64,000 nt of DNA from Rhizobium chutanense (lineage in GTDB: Bacteria; Pseudomonadota; Alphaproteobacteria; Rhizobiales; Rhizobiaceae). Positions 12,292-20,468 of the stretch are shown here, piece after piece. The stretch's first letter is position 1, and each line of letters opens with the position of its first letter. The notes beneath the pieces were generated by a model. That model was not told the origin of the DNA. It searched no databases and worked only from the letters and a program-made list of their open reading frames with translations. The position numbers and the translations under genes were made by a program. The stretch is from NCBI RefSeq assembly GCF_002531935.1, contig NZ_NWSV01000007.1, positions 62,001-126,000 on the forward strand, in the 5' to 3' direction.

Positions 12292-12954
12292 ATGATGTTC
12301 AAGTCTGAAAAGAAAATGCGGGCAGCCCTGTCCGTTCTGGCAGTGGTGTTCGGCGCTTCGGCTCCGGTCTCCTCCTTCGCACAGGATGCGGCGGCGCAGG
12401 CTCCGGCCGACGGCCAGGCGCAAGCCGCCGGCGCGCCGAAGCTCGGCTGGTACAAAACCTGCAGCAAGCAGGAAGACAACGACATCTGTGTTGTCCAGAA
12501 CCTGATCCTCGCCAATGGCGGCCAGCTCGTCACGGCTGTCGGCCTGATCTCCGTCACTGGCAAGATCAACCGCAAGCTCCTGCAGGTCTCGGTTCCCACG
12601 GCACGTCTGATCCCCCCGGGCATCATCATGCAGATCGACGGCGGCAAGGGCCAGAAGCTCGATTACGCCGTCTGCTTGCCGGACAAGTGCACGGCTGAAA
12701 TTCCGCTGACCGACGCGATGATCGCCAGCCTCAAGAAGGGCAGCGACGTGATCTTCACCTCGATCAACTTCCGCCGCGCTCCGAACCCGATCAAGATTTC
12801 GCTCGAAGGTTTCACCGGCGCTTATGATGGCGAACCGGTTTCCGAATCGAAGCTCGCCGAAAGCCAGCGCAGCCTGCAGGAAGGCATGCAGAAGAAGGCT
12901 GAAGAGGCTCGCAAGAAGCTGGAAGACGCCCAGAAGGCAGCCAAGGCGCAGTAA
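12292..12954 (+). CDS. Invasion-associated locus B (IalB) family exported protein
   Basis: A 220-residue exported protein. An N-terminal signal peptide (about residues 1-30, ending near SSFAQDA) is followed by a Gln/Ala-rich linker, then the IalB domain with four cysteines that probably pair: WYKTCSKQEDNDICVVQ and DYAVCLPDKC. The C-terminus is a charged Lys/Glu/Ala coiled coil from residue 185. IalB was named for Bartonella erythrocyte invasion, but homologues are widespread in free-living rhizobia, so no virulence role is implied. The ATG at 12292 (or 12295) follows CAGGAG at 12274-12279. It is divergent from the solute-binding protein and ends at a strong terminator. Confidence 0.87.
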   Translation: MMFKSEKKMRAALSVLAVVFGASAPVSSFAQDAAAQAPADGQAQAAGAPKLGWYKTCSKQEDNDICVVQNLILANGGQLVTAVGLISVTGKINRKLLQVSVPTARLIPPGIIMQIDGGKGQKLDYAVCLPDKCTAEIPLTDAMIASLKKGSDVIFTSINFRRAPNPIKISLEGFTGAYDGEPVSESKLAESQRSLQEGMQKKAEEARKKLEDAQKAAKAQ

Positions 12955-12975
12955 TCCAGCCGACAGGCTTGAACA

Positions 12976-13002
12976 AAAACCCGGCTTCGTGCCGGGTTTT
13001 TT
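12976..13002 (+). terminator. Rho-independent terminator after the IalB-family gene
   Basis: AAAACCCGGC (12976-12985) and GCCGGGTTTT (12991-13000) form a perfect 10-bp stem, followed by a T-run reaching 13002. Confidence 0.9.
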
Positions 13003-13144
13003 GTTGGTGAATGTAGCGCTCTACGCAGCGTCGGGCGATTGCAGCGTTTGAGACAAGGGTAGGGTATCCTCATCCCTAACCTTATCGGGGTGAGCCAGTC
13101 CTCTTGCGGAAGGGATGTGCCGTTACAAGGCGTGCGAGGAACGG

Positions 13145-13178
13145 AGAGGGCGCGGCACAATCTCTTCTCCCCTCGGGG
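13145..13178. repeat. RIME-like palindromic repeat, left half (split by the IS)
   Basis: The sequence ending TCTTCTCCCCTCGGGG at 13178 continues after the insertion sequence at 14595 with CCCCTCGGGGAGAAGG. Together they form the CTTCTCCCC/GGGGAGAAG palindrome typical of rhizobial intergenic mosaic elements. A second copy lies at 14724-14792. Confidence 0.7.
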
Positions 13179-14594
13179 CTATGGCATTCACACATTTAAA
13201 ATTGCCTATGGAACGCAGTTCTGATTCTCTTGCTGCAAGCAGGAGAATTGAGCGATGGATGATTTGAGCCTGGGGCGGTTTGGCGACCGCCGCCTGGAAA
13301 AAGGGGGTCGTTCTTGCTGGCGCGTCTGGTTGAGACGGCCGGTCAAGGCATGCGGGTGCGCAAGCTTGGGGGGCATCGGGCCGGAGAGATCCGTTTGACC
13401 CGGTTTTTGCGCAATGATGCCGTCAATCCACAGGAGATGATCGAGCAGGCCGCCTTGCGCACGGCCGGCCGTAGCGCGGATCGACATATTTTGGCCATCC
13501 AGGATACGACGGTGGTCCGCTCCAGTGGCGGAGGTGGTCTTTATCTGCATGCGGTGATCGGGGTCGACGCCGACGATGGCGCGATCATCGGGGCGGTCCA
13601 CGGACAGTTTCTAAGCCGCGACCAGGGCAAGCGCGGCACGCAGCGCGCCCGTCCGATCGAGGAGAAGGAAAGCTATCGCTGGCTGGAGGGTGCCGATCGC
13701 GCGGCGCAGGTTTGCGCCGCGGCGCGCCACATCACCGTCATTGCCGACCGCGAAAGCGATATCTACGAGGCCTTCACCCGTCGGCCCGCCAATGTCGACC
13801 TTGTCATCCGCGCCTCGAAAGACCGCAGCTTTGGCAAAGAACCCTCGCTGTTTTCCATGGCGGACGCCCTGCCGGTTGCGGCAAACCTTGCCTTCACCCT
13901 GCCGGCCAAGCCAGGACGCAAAGAGCGCGACACGCAGTTGGCGATCCGCTTCAGCGCGGTGACGTTGCCGCATCCGAAGAACGGCATCTACAAGAACGCC
14001 CCGGATGGCGTGTGCCTCTATCTGGTGGATGTGCGCGAGAGCGCACCGCCACACGGCGAGGCACCGGTCCATTGGCGGCTGCTGACGACCTACCAGGTAT
14101 CGGATGCACGACAGGCAGCGCAAATCATCGCTCTTTATCGCCGCCGCTGGGTGATCGAGCAATTGTTCCGCACCCTGAAGACGCAGGGTTTCGATATCGA
14201 AGCCCTGCGCATCGAAGACGAAGTGCCGCTGAGCAATCTGGTGATGGCTGCCTTCGTCGCGGCCGTGATCGTGCAGCAACTGGTGCATGCCCGCGACGGC
14301 GCCCCTGCCGACGGCGCCTTGCGACCCATTGAAGACGCCTTCGAGCCGAGTGACCGGCCGCTGCTGGAAGCCTTCTGCGCCAAGCTGGAGGGCAGCACCG
14401 CCCGGCAGAAGAACCCGCATCCCAAGGGATCACTGGCCTATGCCGCCTGGGTCTGCGCCCGCCTCGGTGGGTGGACCGGCTACTACGGCAAACCAGGGCC
14501 AATCGTCATGCTCGACGGATGGCAACAGTTCCAGGCCGCCAAGCGCGGCGTAGCACTCCTCCTAACCGCCATCGACAATGTGTGAATCTGATAG
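13179..14594 (+). mobile_element. IS4-family insertion sequence with 10-bp target duplication
   Basis: The 1416-bp element has imperfect terminal inverted repeats of about 18 bp: CTATGGCATTCACACATT at 13179-13196 against CTATCAGATTCACACATT read inward from 14594 (15 of 18 positions match). It is flanked on both sides by the identical decamer CCCCTCGGGG (13169-13178 and 14595-14604), which fits the 9-12 bp duplications made by IS4-type elements. Exact ends could shift by a few bases because the target itself is palindromic. The repeats and the duplication are intact, implying a fairly recent insertion, although the transposase reading frame is broken near its start. Confidence 0.88.
13255..14585 (+). 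pseudogene. IS4-family transposase with a frame break near the N-terminus
   Basis: Translation from the ATG at 13255 gives DDLSLGRFGDRRLEKGG, the usual start of this transposase type, and then falls out of frame at an A5G5 run (13298-13307). The remaining 420-odd residues continue one frame back, from about 13305 (GSFLLARLVETAGQG). Downstream motifs are complete: IQDTTVV for the first catalytic Asp, TVIADRESDIYEAF for the second, and YRRRWVIEQLFRTLKTQGFDIE carrying the YREK-like Glu. A ribosome site (AGGAG, 13241-13245) precedes the ATG. Either a one-base indel inactivated it or slippage on the A5G5 run produces the full protein. A TTG at 13314 could also start a shortened form. Confidence 0.8.
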
Positions 14595-14634
14595 CCCCTC
14601 GGGGAGAAGGTGCCGGCAGGCGGATGAGGGGGCT
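14595..14634. repeat. RIME-like palindromic repeat, right half (split by the IS)
   Basis: This continues the element interrupted at 13178: CCCCTCGGGGAGAAGG is followed by TGCCGGCAGGCGGATGAGGG, a sequence typical of rhizobial intergenic mosaic elements. Confidence 0.7.
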
Positions 14635-14723
14635 GCACGGCACATCCTTTACGCCACGCGGACGACAACACCGTTCCCCAGCGCTTATGTCGCAGCCGAA
14701 ACTTGTATGGAGACCGGCGTCGC

Positions 14724-14792
14724 CAGCCCCCTCATCCGCCCTACGGGCACCTTCTCCCCGAGGGGAGAAGAGGGAATCGAGAGGGCGCGGCA
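14724..14792. repeat. Second RIME-like repeat, inverted relative to the first
   Basis: Starting CAGCCCCCTCATCCGCC and running through CACCTTCTCCCCGAGGGG, this is close to the reverse complement of the element split by the IS at 13178/14595. Both halves share GAGAGGGCGCGGCA, so the two copies form a mosaic inverted pair about 100 bases apart. No gene is visible in 14605-14820. Confidence 0.7.
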
Positions 14793-14821
14793 TGTCCTCT
14801 TCCCCCGTTTGCTGCCAAAAG

Positions 14822-14851
14822 AAAAAGGCCTCGCCGGGAGTGCGAGGCCTT
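14822..14851 (-). terminator. Rho-independent terminator of hspQ
   Basis: AAGGCCTCGC (14825-14834) and GCGAGGCCTT (14842-14851) pair perfectly. Read on the minus strand the hairpin is followed by a run of five T, which suits termination of hspQ ending at 14877. Confidence 0.85.
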
Positions 14852-14876
14852 GTTTCATGCGGTCGGTCAGCCTGAT

Positions 14877-15206
14877 TTAATGGGCGAAGCTCATCTTGGG
14901 TTTGAACTGCCCTGACGGGGCCTGATCGAAAATCTGGTAGATCTGCGGATTGCGAAGCGGCGTGCCGCTTTCATCGTTCATCAGGTTCTGCTCGGAGACG
15001 TAAGCGACATATTCGCTCTCGTCATTTTCGGCGAGCAGGTGATAGAAGGGCTGGTCCCTGCTCGGGCGCACCTCGGCCGGAATGGAATTCCACCATTCCT
15101 CCGTATTCGCGAACTCAGGATCAACGTCGAAGATGACGCCGCGAAACGGAAATACCTTGTGCCGAACCACTTCGCCGATACTGAACTTTGCTATTCTTTC
15201 TTTCAT
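14877..15206 (-). CDS. hspQ: Heat-shock protein HspQ (hemimethylated-DNA-binding YccV family)
   Basis: A 109-residue member of the YccV/HspQ family, known in E. coli as a heat-induced modulator of Lon and as a hemimethylated-oriC binder. The family signature is clear: FSIGEVVRHKVFPFRGVIFDVDPEF, then WWNSIP, RDQPFYHLLAEND and YVSEQNL. The start at 15206 was chosen because AAGGAAG lies seven bases upstream; the frame extends seven codons further, but with no ribosome site. It is a single-gene unit with its own terminator. The upstream 90 bases hold its promoter, which I cannot classify as heat-shock type with confidence. Confidence 0.9.
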   Translation of the reverse strand: MKERIAKFSIGEVVRHKVFPFRGVIFDVDPEFANTEEWWNSIPAEVRPSRDQPFYHLLAENDESEYVAYVSEQNLMNDESGTPLRNPQIYQIFDQAPSGQFKPKMSFAH

Positions 15207-15300
15207 GGTACGACTTCCTTTCATCACCGAATTTGGTGATTGGTGCGGTGCAAATCAAGATTTTTGCACCGGCTCGTCACATGAACGTCATATCCTCCTA

Positions 15301-15393
15301 CTGCATAATTCCTTAAATCGGAATCGATTTAAAGATAAAATTATGCAGCACTCCAAAGTGCTACGGCGTCCTTTGCGCGTCTGAAAGACGCGC
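15301..15393. repeat. Intergenic palindromic repeat (TGCATAATT family) plus hairpin
   Basis: CTGCATAATT (15301-15310) is repeated inverted as AATTATGCAG (15339-15348), enclosing an AT-rich ATCGGAATCGATTT core. It is followed by a GC hairpin, GCGCGTCT (15375-15382) with AGACGCGC (15386-15393). I remember near-identical blocks downstream of many Rhizobium genes. It lies between hspQ and the end of glnA, and the hairpin could also help terminate glnA. Confidence 0.65.
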
Positions 15394-15467
15394 GGCGCTG
15401 TAGCGGCGTCCATGACCGGGGGAGGTGAAAGCCCCGGCGAACCGGGACTTTCGGTGTTGGCGGCCGA

Positions 15468-16877
15468 TCAGGCCGAATAGTACATGTCGTATTCGACCGG
15501 ATGCGGCGTCATTTCGAAACGCATCACCTCAGCCATCTTCAGCTCGATGAAGGCATCGATCTGGTCGTCGTCGAAGACGCCGCCAGCGGTCAGGAACTTG
15601 CGGTCCTTGTCGAGGCTTTCGAGCGCTTCGCGCAGGCTGCCGCAGACGGTCGGGATCTTCTTCAATTCCTTCGGCGGCAAGTCGTAGAGATCCTTGTCCA
15701 TGGCCTTGCCGGGATGGATCTTGTTTTTGATGCCGTCGAGGCCCGCCATCAGCATGGCGGCGAAGGCGAGGTAGGGGTTGGCGGTCGGATCCGGGAAGCG
15801 GACTTCGACGCGCTTGGCCTTCGGGTTGGAGCCGAACGGAATGCGGCAGGAAGCCGAGCGGTTGCGGGCCGAATAGGCGAGCAGCACCGGCGCTTCATAA
15901 CCCGGGACGAGACGCTTGTAGGAGTTCGTCGACGGATTGGTGAAGGCGTTGATCGCCTTGGCGTGCTTGATGATGCCGCCGATGTAGAACAGGCAGCTCT
16001 CGGAAAGACCGGCATATTCGTCGCCGGCAAAGGTCGGCTTGCCGCCCTTCCAGATCGACTGGTGCACGTGCATGCCCGAGCCGTTGTCGCCGAAGATCGG
16101 CTTCGGCATGAAGGTCGCCGTCTTGCCGTAGGCGTTCGCCACCTGGTGCACGACGTATTTGTATATCTGCATCTTGTCGGCGTTGCGCACGAGCGTATCG
16201 AACTTGATGCCGAGTTCGTGCTGGGCGGCGGCGACTTCATGGTGATGCTTTTCGACGACGACGCCCATTTCGGAGAGCACCGTCAGCATTTCCGAACGCA
16301 TGTCCTGGGCGCTGTCGACCGGAGGAACCGGGAAATAGCCACCCTTGACGCGCGGGCGGTGGCCGAGGTTGCCGGTTTCGTAGTCGGTGTCGTCGTTCGA
16401 CGGCAGTTCGGTCGAATCGAGCTTGAAGCCGGTATTGTAGGGGTCGGCCTTGTACTTGACGTCGTCGAAGACGAAGAATTCGGCTTCCGGGCCGACGAAG
16501 ATCGTGTCGCCGATGCCGGATGCCTTGAGGTAGGCTTCGGCCTTCTTGGCGGTGCCGCGCGGATCGCGGTTATAGGCTTCGCCGGAAACCGGATCGAGGA
16601 TATCGCACATGATGACCATGGTCGACTGAGCGAAGAACGGGTCCATATGCACCGTCTCGGTGTCGGGCATCAGCACCATGTCGGACTCGTTGATGGCCTT
16701 CCAGCCGCCGATCGAGGAGCCGTCGAACATCACGCCGTCAGCGAACATGTCTTCGTCGACACAGACGACGTCCATCGTCACATGCTGCAGCTTGCCCTTC
16801 GGGTCGGTGAAGCGCAGATCGACGAACTTCACATCGTTCTCTTTGATCTGCTTCAGAATTTCGCTTGCGGTCGCCAT
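15468..16877 (-). CDS. glnA: Glutamine synthetase type I
   Basis: GSI (469 residues, the standard size) condenses glutamate and ammonia to glutamine. Family motifs are present: [20 protein letters not shown], the ATP-binding [16 protein letters not shown], and NRSASCRIP. The adenylylation site is Tyr398 in [10 protein letters not shown], so activity should be controlled by GlnE-dependent adenylylation. The start at 16877 ([12 protein letters not shown]) follows a GGAGGAAA ribosome site. The gene lies 79 bases downstream of glnB on the same strand, the classic rhizobial glnBA arrangement, and is probably expressed from the sigma-54 promoter upstream of glnB and possibly from its own promoter. 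Confidence 0.98.
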   Translation of the reverse strand: MATASEILKQIKENDVKFVDLRFTDPKGKLQHVTMDVVCVDEDMFADGVMFDGSSIGGWKAINESDMVLMPDTETVHMDPFFAQSTMVIMCDILDPVSGEAYNRDPRGTAKKAEAYLKASGIGDTIFVGPEAEFFVFDDVKYKADPYNTGFKLDSTELPSNDDTDYETGNLGHRPRVKGGYFPVPPVDSAQDMRSEMLTVLSEMGVVVEKHHHEVAAAQHELGIKFDTLVRNADKMQIYKYVVHQVANAYGKTATFMPKPIFGDNGSGMHVHQSIWKGGKPTFAGDEYAGLSESCLFYIGGIIKHAKAINAFTNPSTNSYKRLVPGYEAPVLLAYSARNRSASCRIPFGSNPKAKRVEVRFPDPTANPYLAFAAMLMAGLDGIKNKIHPGKAMDKDLYDLPPKELKKIPTVCGSLREALESLDKDRKFLTAGGVFDDDQIDAFIELKMAEVMRFEMTPHPVEYDMYYSA

Positions 16878-16956
16878 TAAATAGTTTCCTCCGATTTGCG
16901 ATGACAACAGGTGGCTGCGCTGACCGTATCGAACTTTGCGTGGTTGGCAAAGTGGG

Positions 16957-17639
<683 letters not shown>

Positions 17640-19112
17640 ATGAGCCAACATCTGTCCGACCTTCTTCTGACGCCTGCCGAAATGGCCGCCGTCGACGCGG
17701 CCGCTGCCGCATCCGGTATCGATTCCTTCGGCCTGATGGAAAGGGCAGGGGCTGCGGCCGCAGCGGCCGCGCTGAGGCTTCACCCGGATGCGCTGCGTTT
17801 CGTCCTGCTCTGCGGTCCCGGCAACAATGGCGGCGACGCCTATGTGGCGGCAAGGCATCTGCAGGCGGGCGGGGCGACGGTGGCGCTCTTCCATCTCAAT
17901 GATCCCTCAAGGCTGAAGGGCGATGCCGCCCGCGCCCGCGCCGCCTGCGCGCTCCAGGGACAGGCGCTCGACCTCTACCGGCCCGAATCCGGCGACGTCG
18001 TCATCGACGGCCTGTTCGGCGCCGGGCTCGCCCGTGAGGTGCCGGCCGATGTCAGCGCACTGATCGGGCGCGTCACCGAGGCCGGTATCCCGGTGCTTTC
18101 CATCGATCTGCCCTCCGGCCTCGATGGCCGCACCGGCAAGGTGCTGGGGGCGGCCTTCAGGTCGCAGAACACCATCACCTTCATGACGCGCAAGCCCGGG
18201 CATCTGCTGATGCCGGGCAGGCAGCTTTGCGGTGAATTGGAGGTTTTCGATATCGGCATTCCCGCCCGCATCGTCAGGGCCGCGGCAGGCGGCGACATCG
18301 CCGAGAACAGGCCCGATGCCTGGAAGAGCGTGCTGCCGGCCGAGCAGCTGGAAACCCACAAATACAAGCGCGGCCATCTGGTGGTCTTCTCAGGCGCGGC
18401 CGACAAGACGGGGGCTGCGCGGATGTCGGCGATCTCGGGCCTGAAGGCCGGCGCCGGCCTGGTGACGATCGCTGCCCCTCATGCGGCGATAGCCGCCAAT
18501 GCCGCCCATCTCACCGCCGTGATGCTGCATGCGCTCGACGACGAGGCCGACCTCGAAGACTGGCTCTCGGACCGGCGGCTGCAGACATTCGTCCTCGGTC
18601 CCGGTTTCGGCATCAGCGCCAGGGCGCGCGGCTTCGTCGCCGCCCTTGCCGATCGCCATCTCGTTCTCGATGCCGACGGCATCTCCTCGTTCAAGGACGA
18701 TCCGCGGCAACTGTTCGATCTCTTCCGGGGTAAGCCACGCCTTGTGCTGACGCCGCACGAAGGTGAGTTCTCGCGGCTTTTTCCCGATATCGGCGGCGAC
18801 GATGCGCTGGGCAAGGTGGATAAGGCGGTGGCCGCCGCCTGCCGCGCCAATGCAGCGATCGTCTATAAAGGCGCCGATACCGTCATTGCTGCGCCGGATG
18901 GACGGGCGCTGATCAATACCAATGCTCCGGTCTGGCTTGCCACTGCCGGTTCCGGTGATGTGCTCGCCGGTATTATCGGTGGATTGCTCGCCCAGGGCCT
19001 GCCGGCCTTCGAGGCCGCCGCCGCCGGCGTCTGGCTGCACGGAGAGGCCGGCCAGCGCGCCGGCAAAGGCCTGACGGCGGAAGACCTCGCCACCCACGTC
19101 CTACCTCTTTAA
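17640..19112 (+). CDS. nnr: Bifunctional NAD(P)H-hydrate epimerase / ADP-dependent dehydratase
   Basis: A 490-residue fusion that repairs damaged NADHX and NADPHX. The N-terminal YjeF_N epimerase domain (residues about 1-215) has SFGLMERAG and LCGPGNNGGDAYVAARHL. The C-terminal ribokinase-like dehydratase domain has KRGHLVVFSGAADKTGAARM, DADGI, LTPHEGEFSRLF, YKGADTVIAAPDG and the nucleotide-binding ATAGSGDVLAG. The ATG at 17640 is used; an in-frame TTG four codons upstream is possible, and no strong ribosome site distinguishes them. It is divergent from glnB across a 344-base intergenic region that contains the glnB promoter. Confidence 0.94.
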   Translation: MSQHLSDLLLTPAEMAAVDAAAAASGIDSFGLMERAGAAAAAAALRLHPDALRFVLLCGPGNNGGDAYVAARHLQAGGATVALFHLNDPSRLKGDAARARAACALQGQALDLYRPESGDVVIDGLFGAGLAREVPADVSALIGRVTEAGIPVLSIDLPSGLDGRTGKVLGAAFRSQNTITFMTRKPGHLLMPGRQLCGELEVFDIGIPARIVRAAAGGDIAENRPDAWKSVLPAEQLETHKYKRGHLVVFSGAADKTGAARMSAISGLKAGAGLVTIAAPHAAIAANAAHLTAVMLHALDDEADLEDWLSDRRLQTFVLGPGFGISARARGFVAALADRHLVLDADGISSFKDDPRQLFDLFRGKPRLVLTPHEGEFSRLFPDIGGDDALGKVDKAVAAACRANAAIVYKGADTVIAAPDGRALINTNAPVWLATAGSGDVLAGIIGGLLAQGLPAFEAAAAGVWLHGEAGQRAGKGLTAEDLATHVLPL

Positions 19113-19175
19113 CCCGCCCCATGCTTCAGCTTTGGGCCGCCGATGCTTCAGCCTTTGGCGCAAACCTCAGCCGGC

Positions 19176-19982
19176 CTATTTCGCCAGTGCCTGCTGCAGG
19201 GCGATCGCTCCATGCGGCGCATTGACCTTGCCCTCATGGATCATGAAGGCGAAGACATCGCGCGGCTCGGCCTTGACCTTGCGGTCGGCATCGATCAGCG
19301 GCAGGTCGTCGGGGATCTTGCCCTCGGCCCAGACCTCCAGCCGGTTCGCCCAGGCCTTCAGGTCCTTATCCGGATAGCAGGTCGCAATATCGTCCGAGCC
19401 CTTCTGCAGCCTGACATAGACGAAATCGGCCGTGACGTCGGCAATCATCGGATATTCGAAATGTTCGGCACAAACAGGCGCCACCCCGTATTTGGCCAGC
19501 AGCGCCACGAATTCCGGCACCTTGAAGGAATCGTGCCGGACCTCGACCACGTGGCGAAGCGCCAGCCCGTCCTGCTTTGACGGCAGCAGCTTCAGGAAGG
19601 CTTCGAAATCGTCCGGATCGAACTTCTTCGTCGGCGCGAACTGCCAGAGCAGCGGCCCGAGATGATCGCCGAGCTCGCTGATTCCAGATGTCAGAAAGCG
19701 CTCCATCGATTCGCCGGCCTCCGCCAGCACCCGCCGATTGGTGACGAACCGCGTCGCCTTCAGCGAGAAGATGAAACCATCGGGCACGTCAGCCGCCCAT
19801 TTGGCGAAGACTGCCGGTTTCTGGGTGCTGTAATAGGTGCCGTTGACCTCGATCACCTTCAACTGGCGGCTGGCATAATTCAGCTCGTCCTTCTGTTTCA
19901 GGTCATCGGGAAAGAAATGCCCGCGCCAGGGTTCGAAGGTCCAGCCGCCGATGCCGGTGCGGATAGTGCCGGATTTCGTCAT
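19176..19982 (-). CDS. DUF72 (YecE-like) protein
   Basis: A 268-residue TIM-barrel protein of the DUF72/YecE family, whose enzymatic role is undefined. The family signature GIGGWTFEPWRGHFFP is at the N-terminus, with EVNGTYYSTQKP, FSLKATRFVTN and VEVRHDSF following in the usual order. No catalytic assignment can be made. The gene is convergent with nnr (63 bases between them, containing a near-direct repeat of ATGCTTCAGC) and lies 24 bases downstream of the GNAT gene on the same strand, so it is probably the last gene of a uvrA-GNAT-DUF72 unit. Confidence 0.88.
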   Translation of the reverse strand: MTKSGTIRTGIGGWTFEPWRGHFFPDDLKQKDELNYASRQLKVIEVNGTYYSTQKPAVFAKWAADVPDGFIFSLKATRFVTNRRVLAEAGESMERFLTSGISELGDHLGPLLWQFAPTKKFDPDDFEAFLKLLPSKQDGLALRHVVEVRHDSFKVPEFVALLAKYGVAPVCAEHFEYPMIADVTADFVYVRLQKGSDDIATCYPDKDLKAWANRLEVWAEGKIPDDLPLIDADRKVKAEPRDVFAFMIHEGKVNAPHGAIALQQALAK

Positions 19983-20006
19983 GTCGTCCTCCCCTTTGGC
20001 AGCCGT

Positions 20007-20468
20007 TCAGGCTGCATCGATCTCTTTCACCATGTCGACGAGCGTCCAGCCTGGCCGATAAGGGCTCGGCCGGCGACCCGTTTCCTGAAATCCGAAGGCG
20101 CGGTAAAGCGCGATATTCCGCTCCATCCGCGCATTGGTGTAGAGCCGGATCTCCGGCACGGCCCATTCCCGCGCCTTGCCTTCCAGCCAGCGTAGCATCG
20201 CAATCCCGTGTCCGCCGCCCTGAAAGGCCGGCGAGACCGCGATGCTGAACAGCATCAAGTGATCGGCATGCCGCTCGATGACCACGAGGCCGGCCGCTTC
20301 GCTGCCGATCTCGCGCAGCCAGACCTCGCCGCGGTCGATCCTCGGTGCATAATCTTCCGTCACCGGGACCGGTGGAGCGCCGAAGAGCTCGGTATAGGGC
20401 CGATAGGCGGCTGCCGTCAGCGTCGCGATCGTTTGCAGATCATCGGGCGACGCCAGCCTCATCGTCAT
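20007..20468 (-). CDS. GNAT-family N-acetyltransferase
   Basis: A 153-residue GNAT acetyltransferase using acetyl-CoA; the substrate is unknown. The conserved core is visible: [42 protein letters not shown], with the acetyl-CoA-binding QGGGHG loop, then [25 protein letters not shown]. The start ATGA overlaps the uvrA stop, so translation is probably coupled; a second Met two codons later is an alternative start. Confidence 0.88.
   Translation of the reverse strand: MTMRLASPDDLQTIATLTAAAYRPYTELFGAPPVPVTEDYAPRIDRGEVWLREIGSEAAGLVVIERHADHLMLFSIAVSPAFQGGGHGIAMLRWLEGKAREWAVPEIRLYTNARMERNIALYRAFGFQETGRRPSPYRPGWTLVDMVKEIDAA

Noticed and set aside
15501..16880. Plus-strand open frame across glnA
   Set aside because: It is antisense to glnA and has no recognisable domain.
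19122..19160. Near-direct repeat of ATGCTTCAGC between nnr and the DUF72 gene
   Set aside because: It is two short imperfect copies in a 63-base gap with no evident function.
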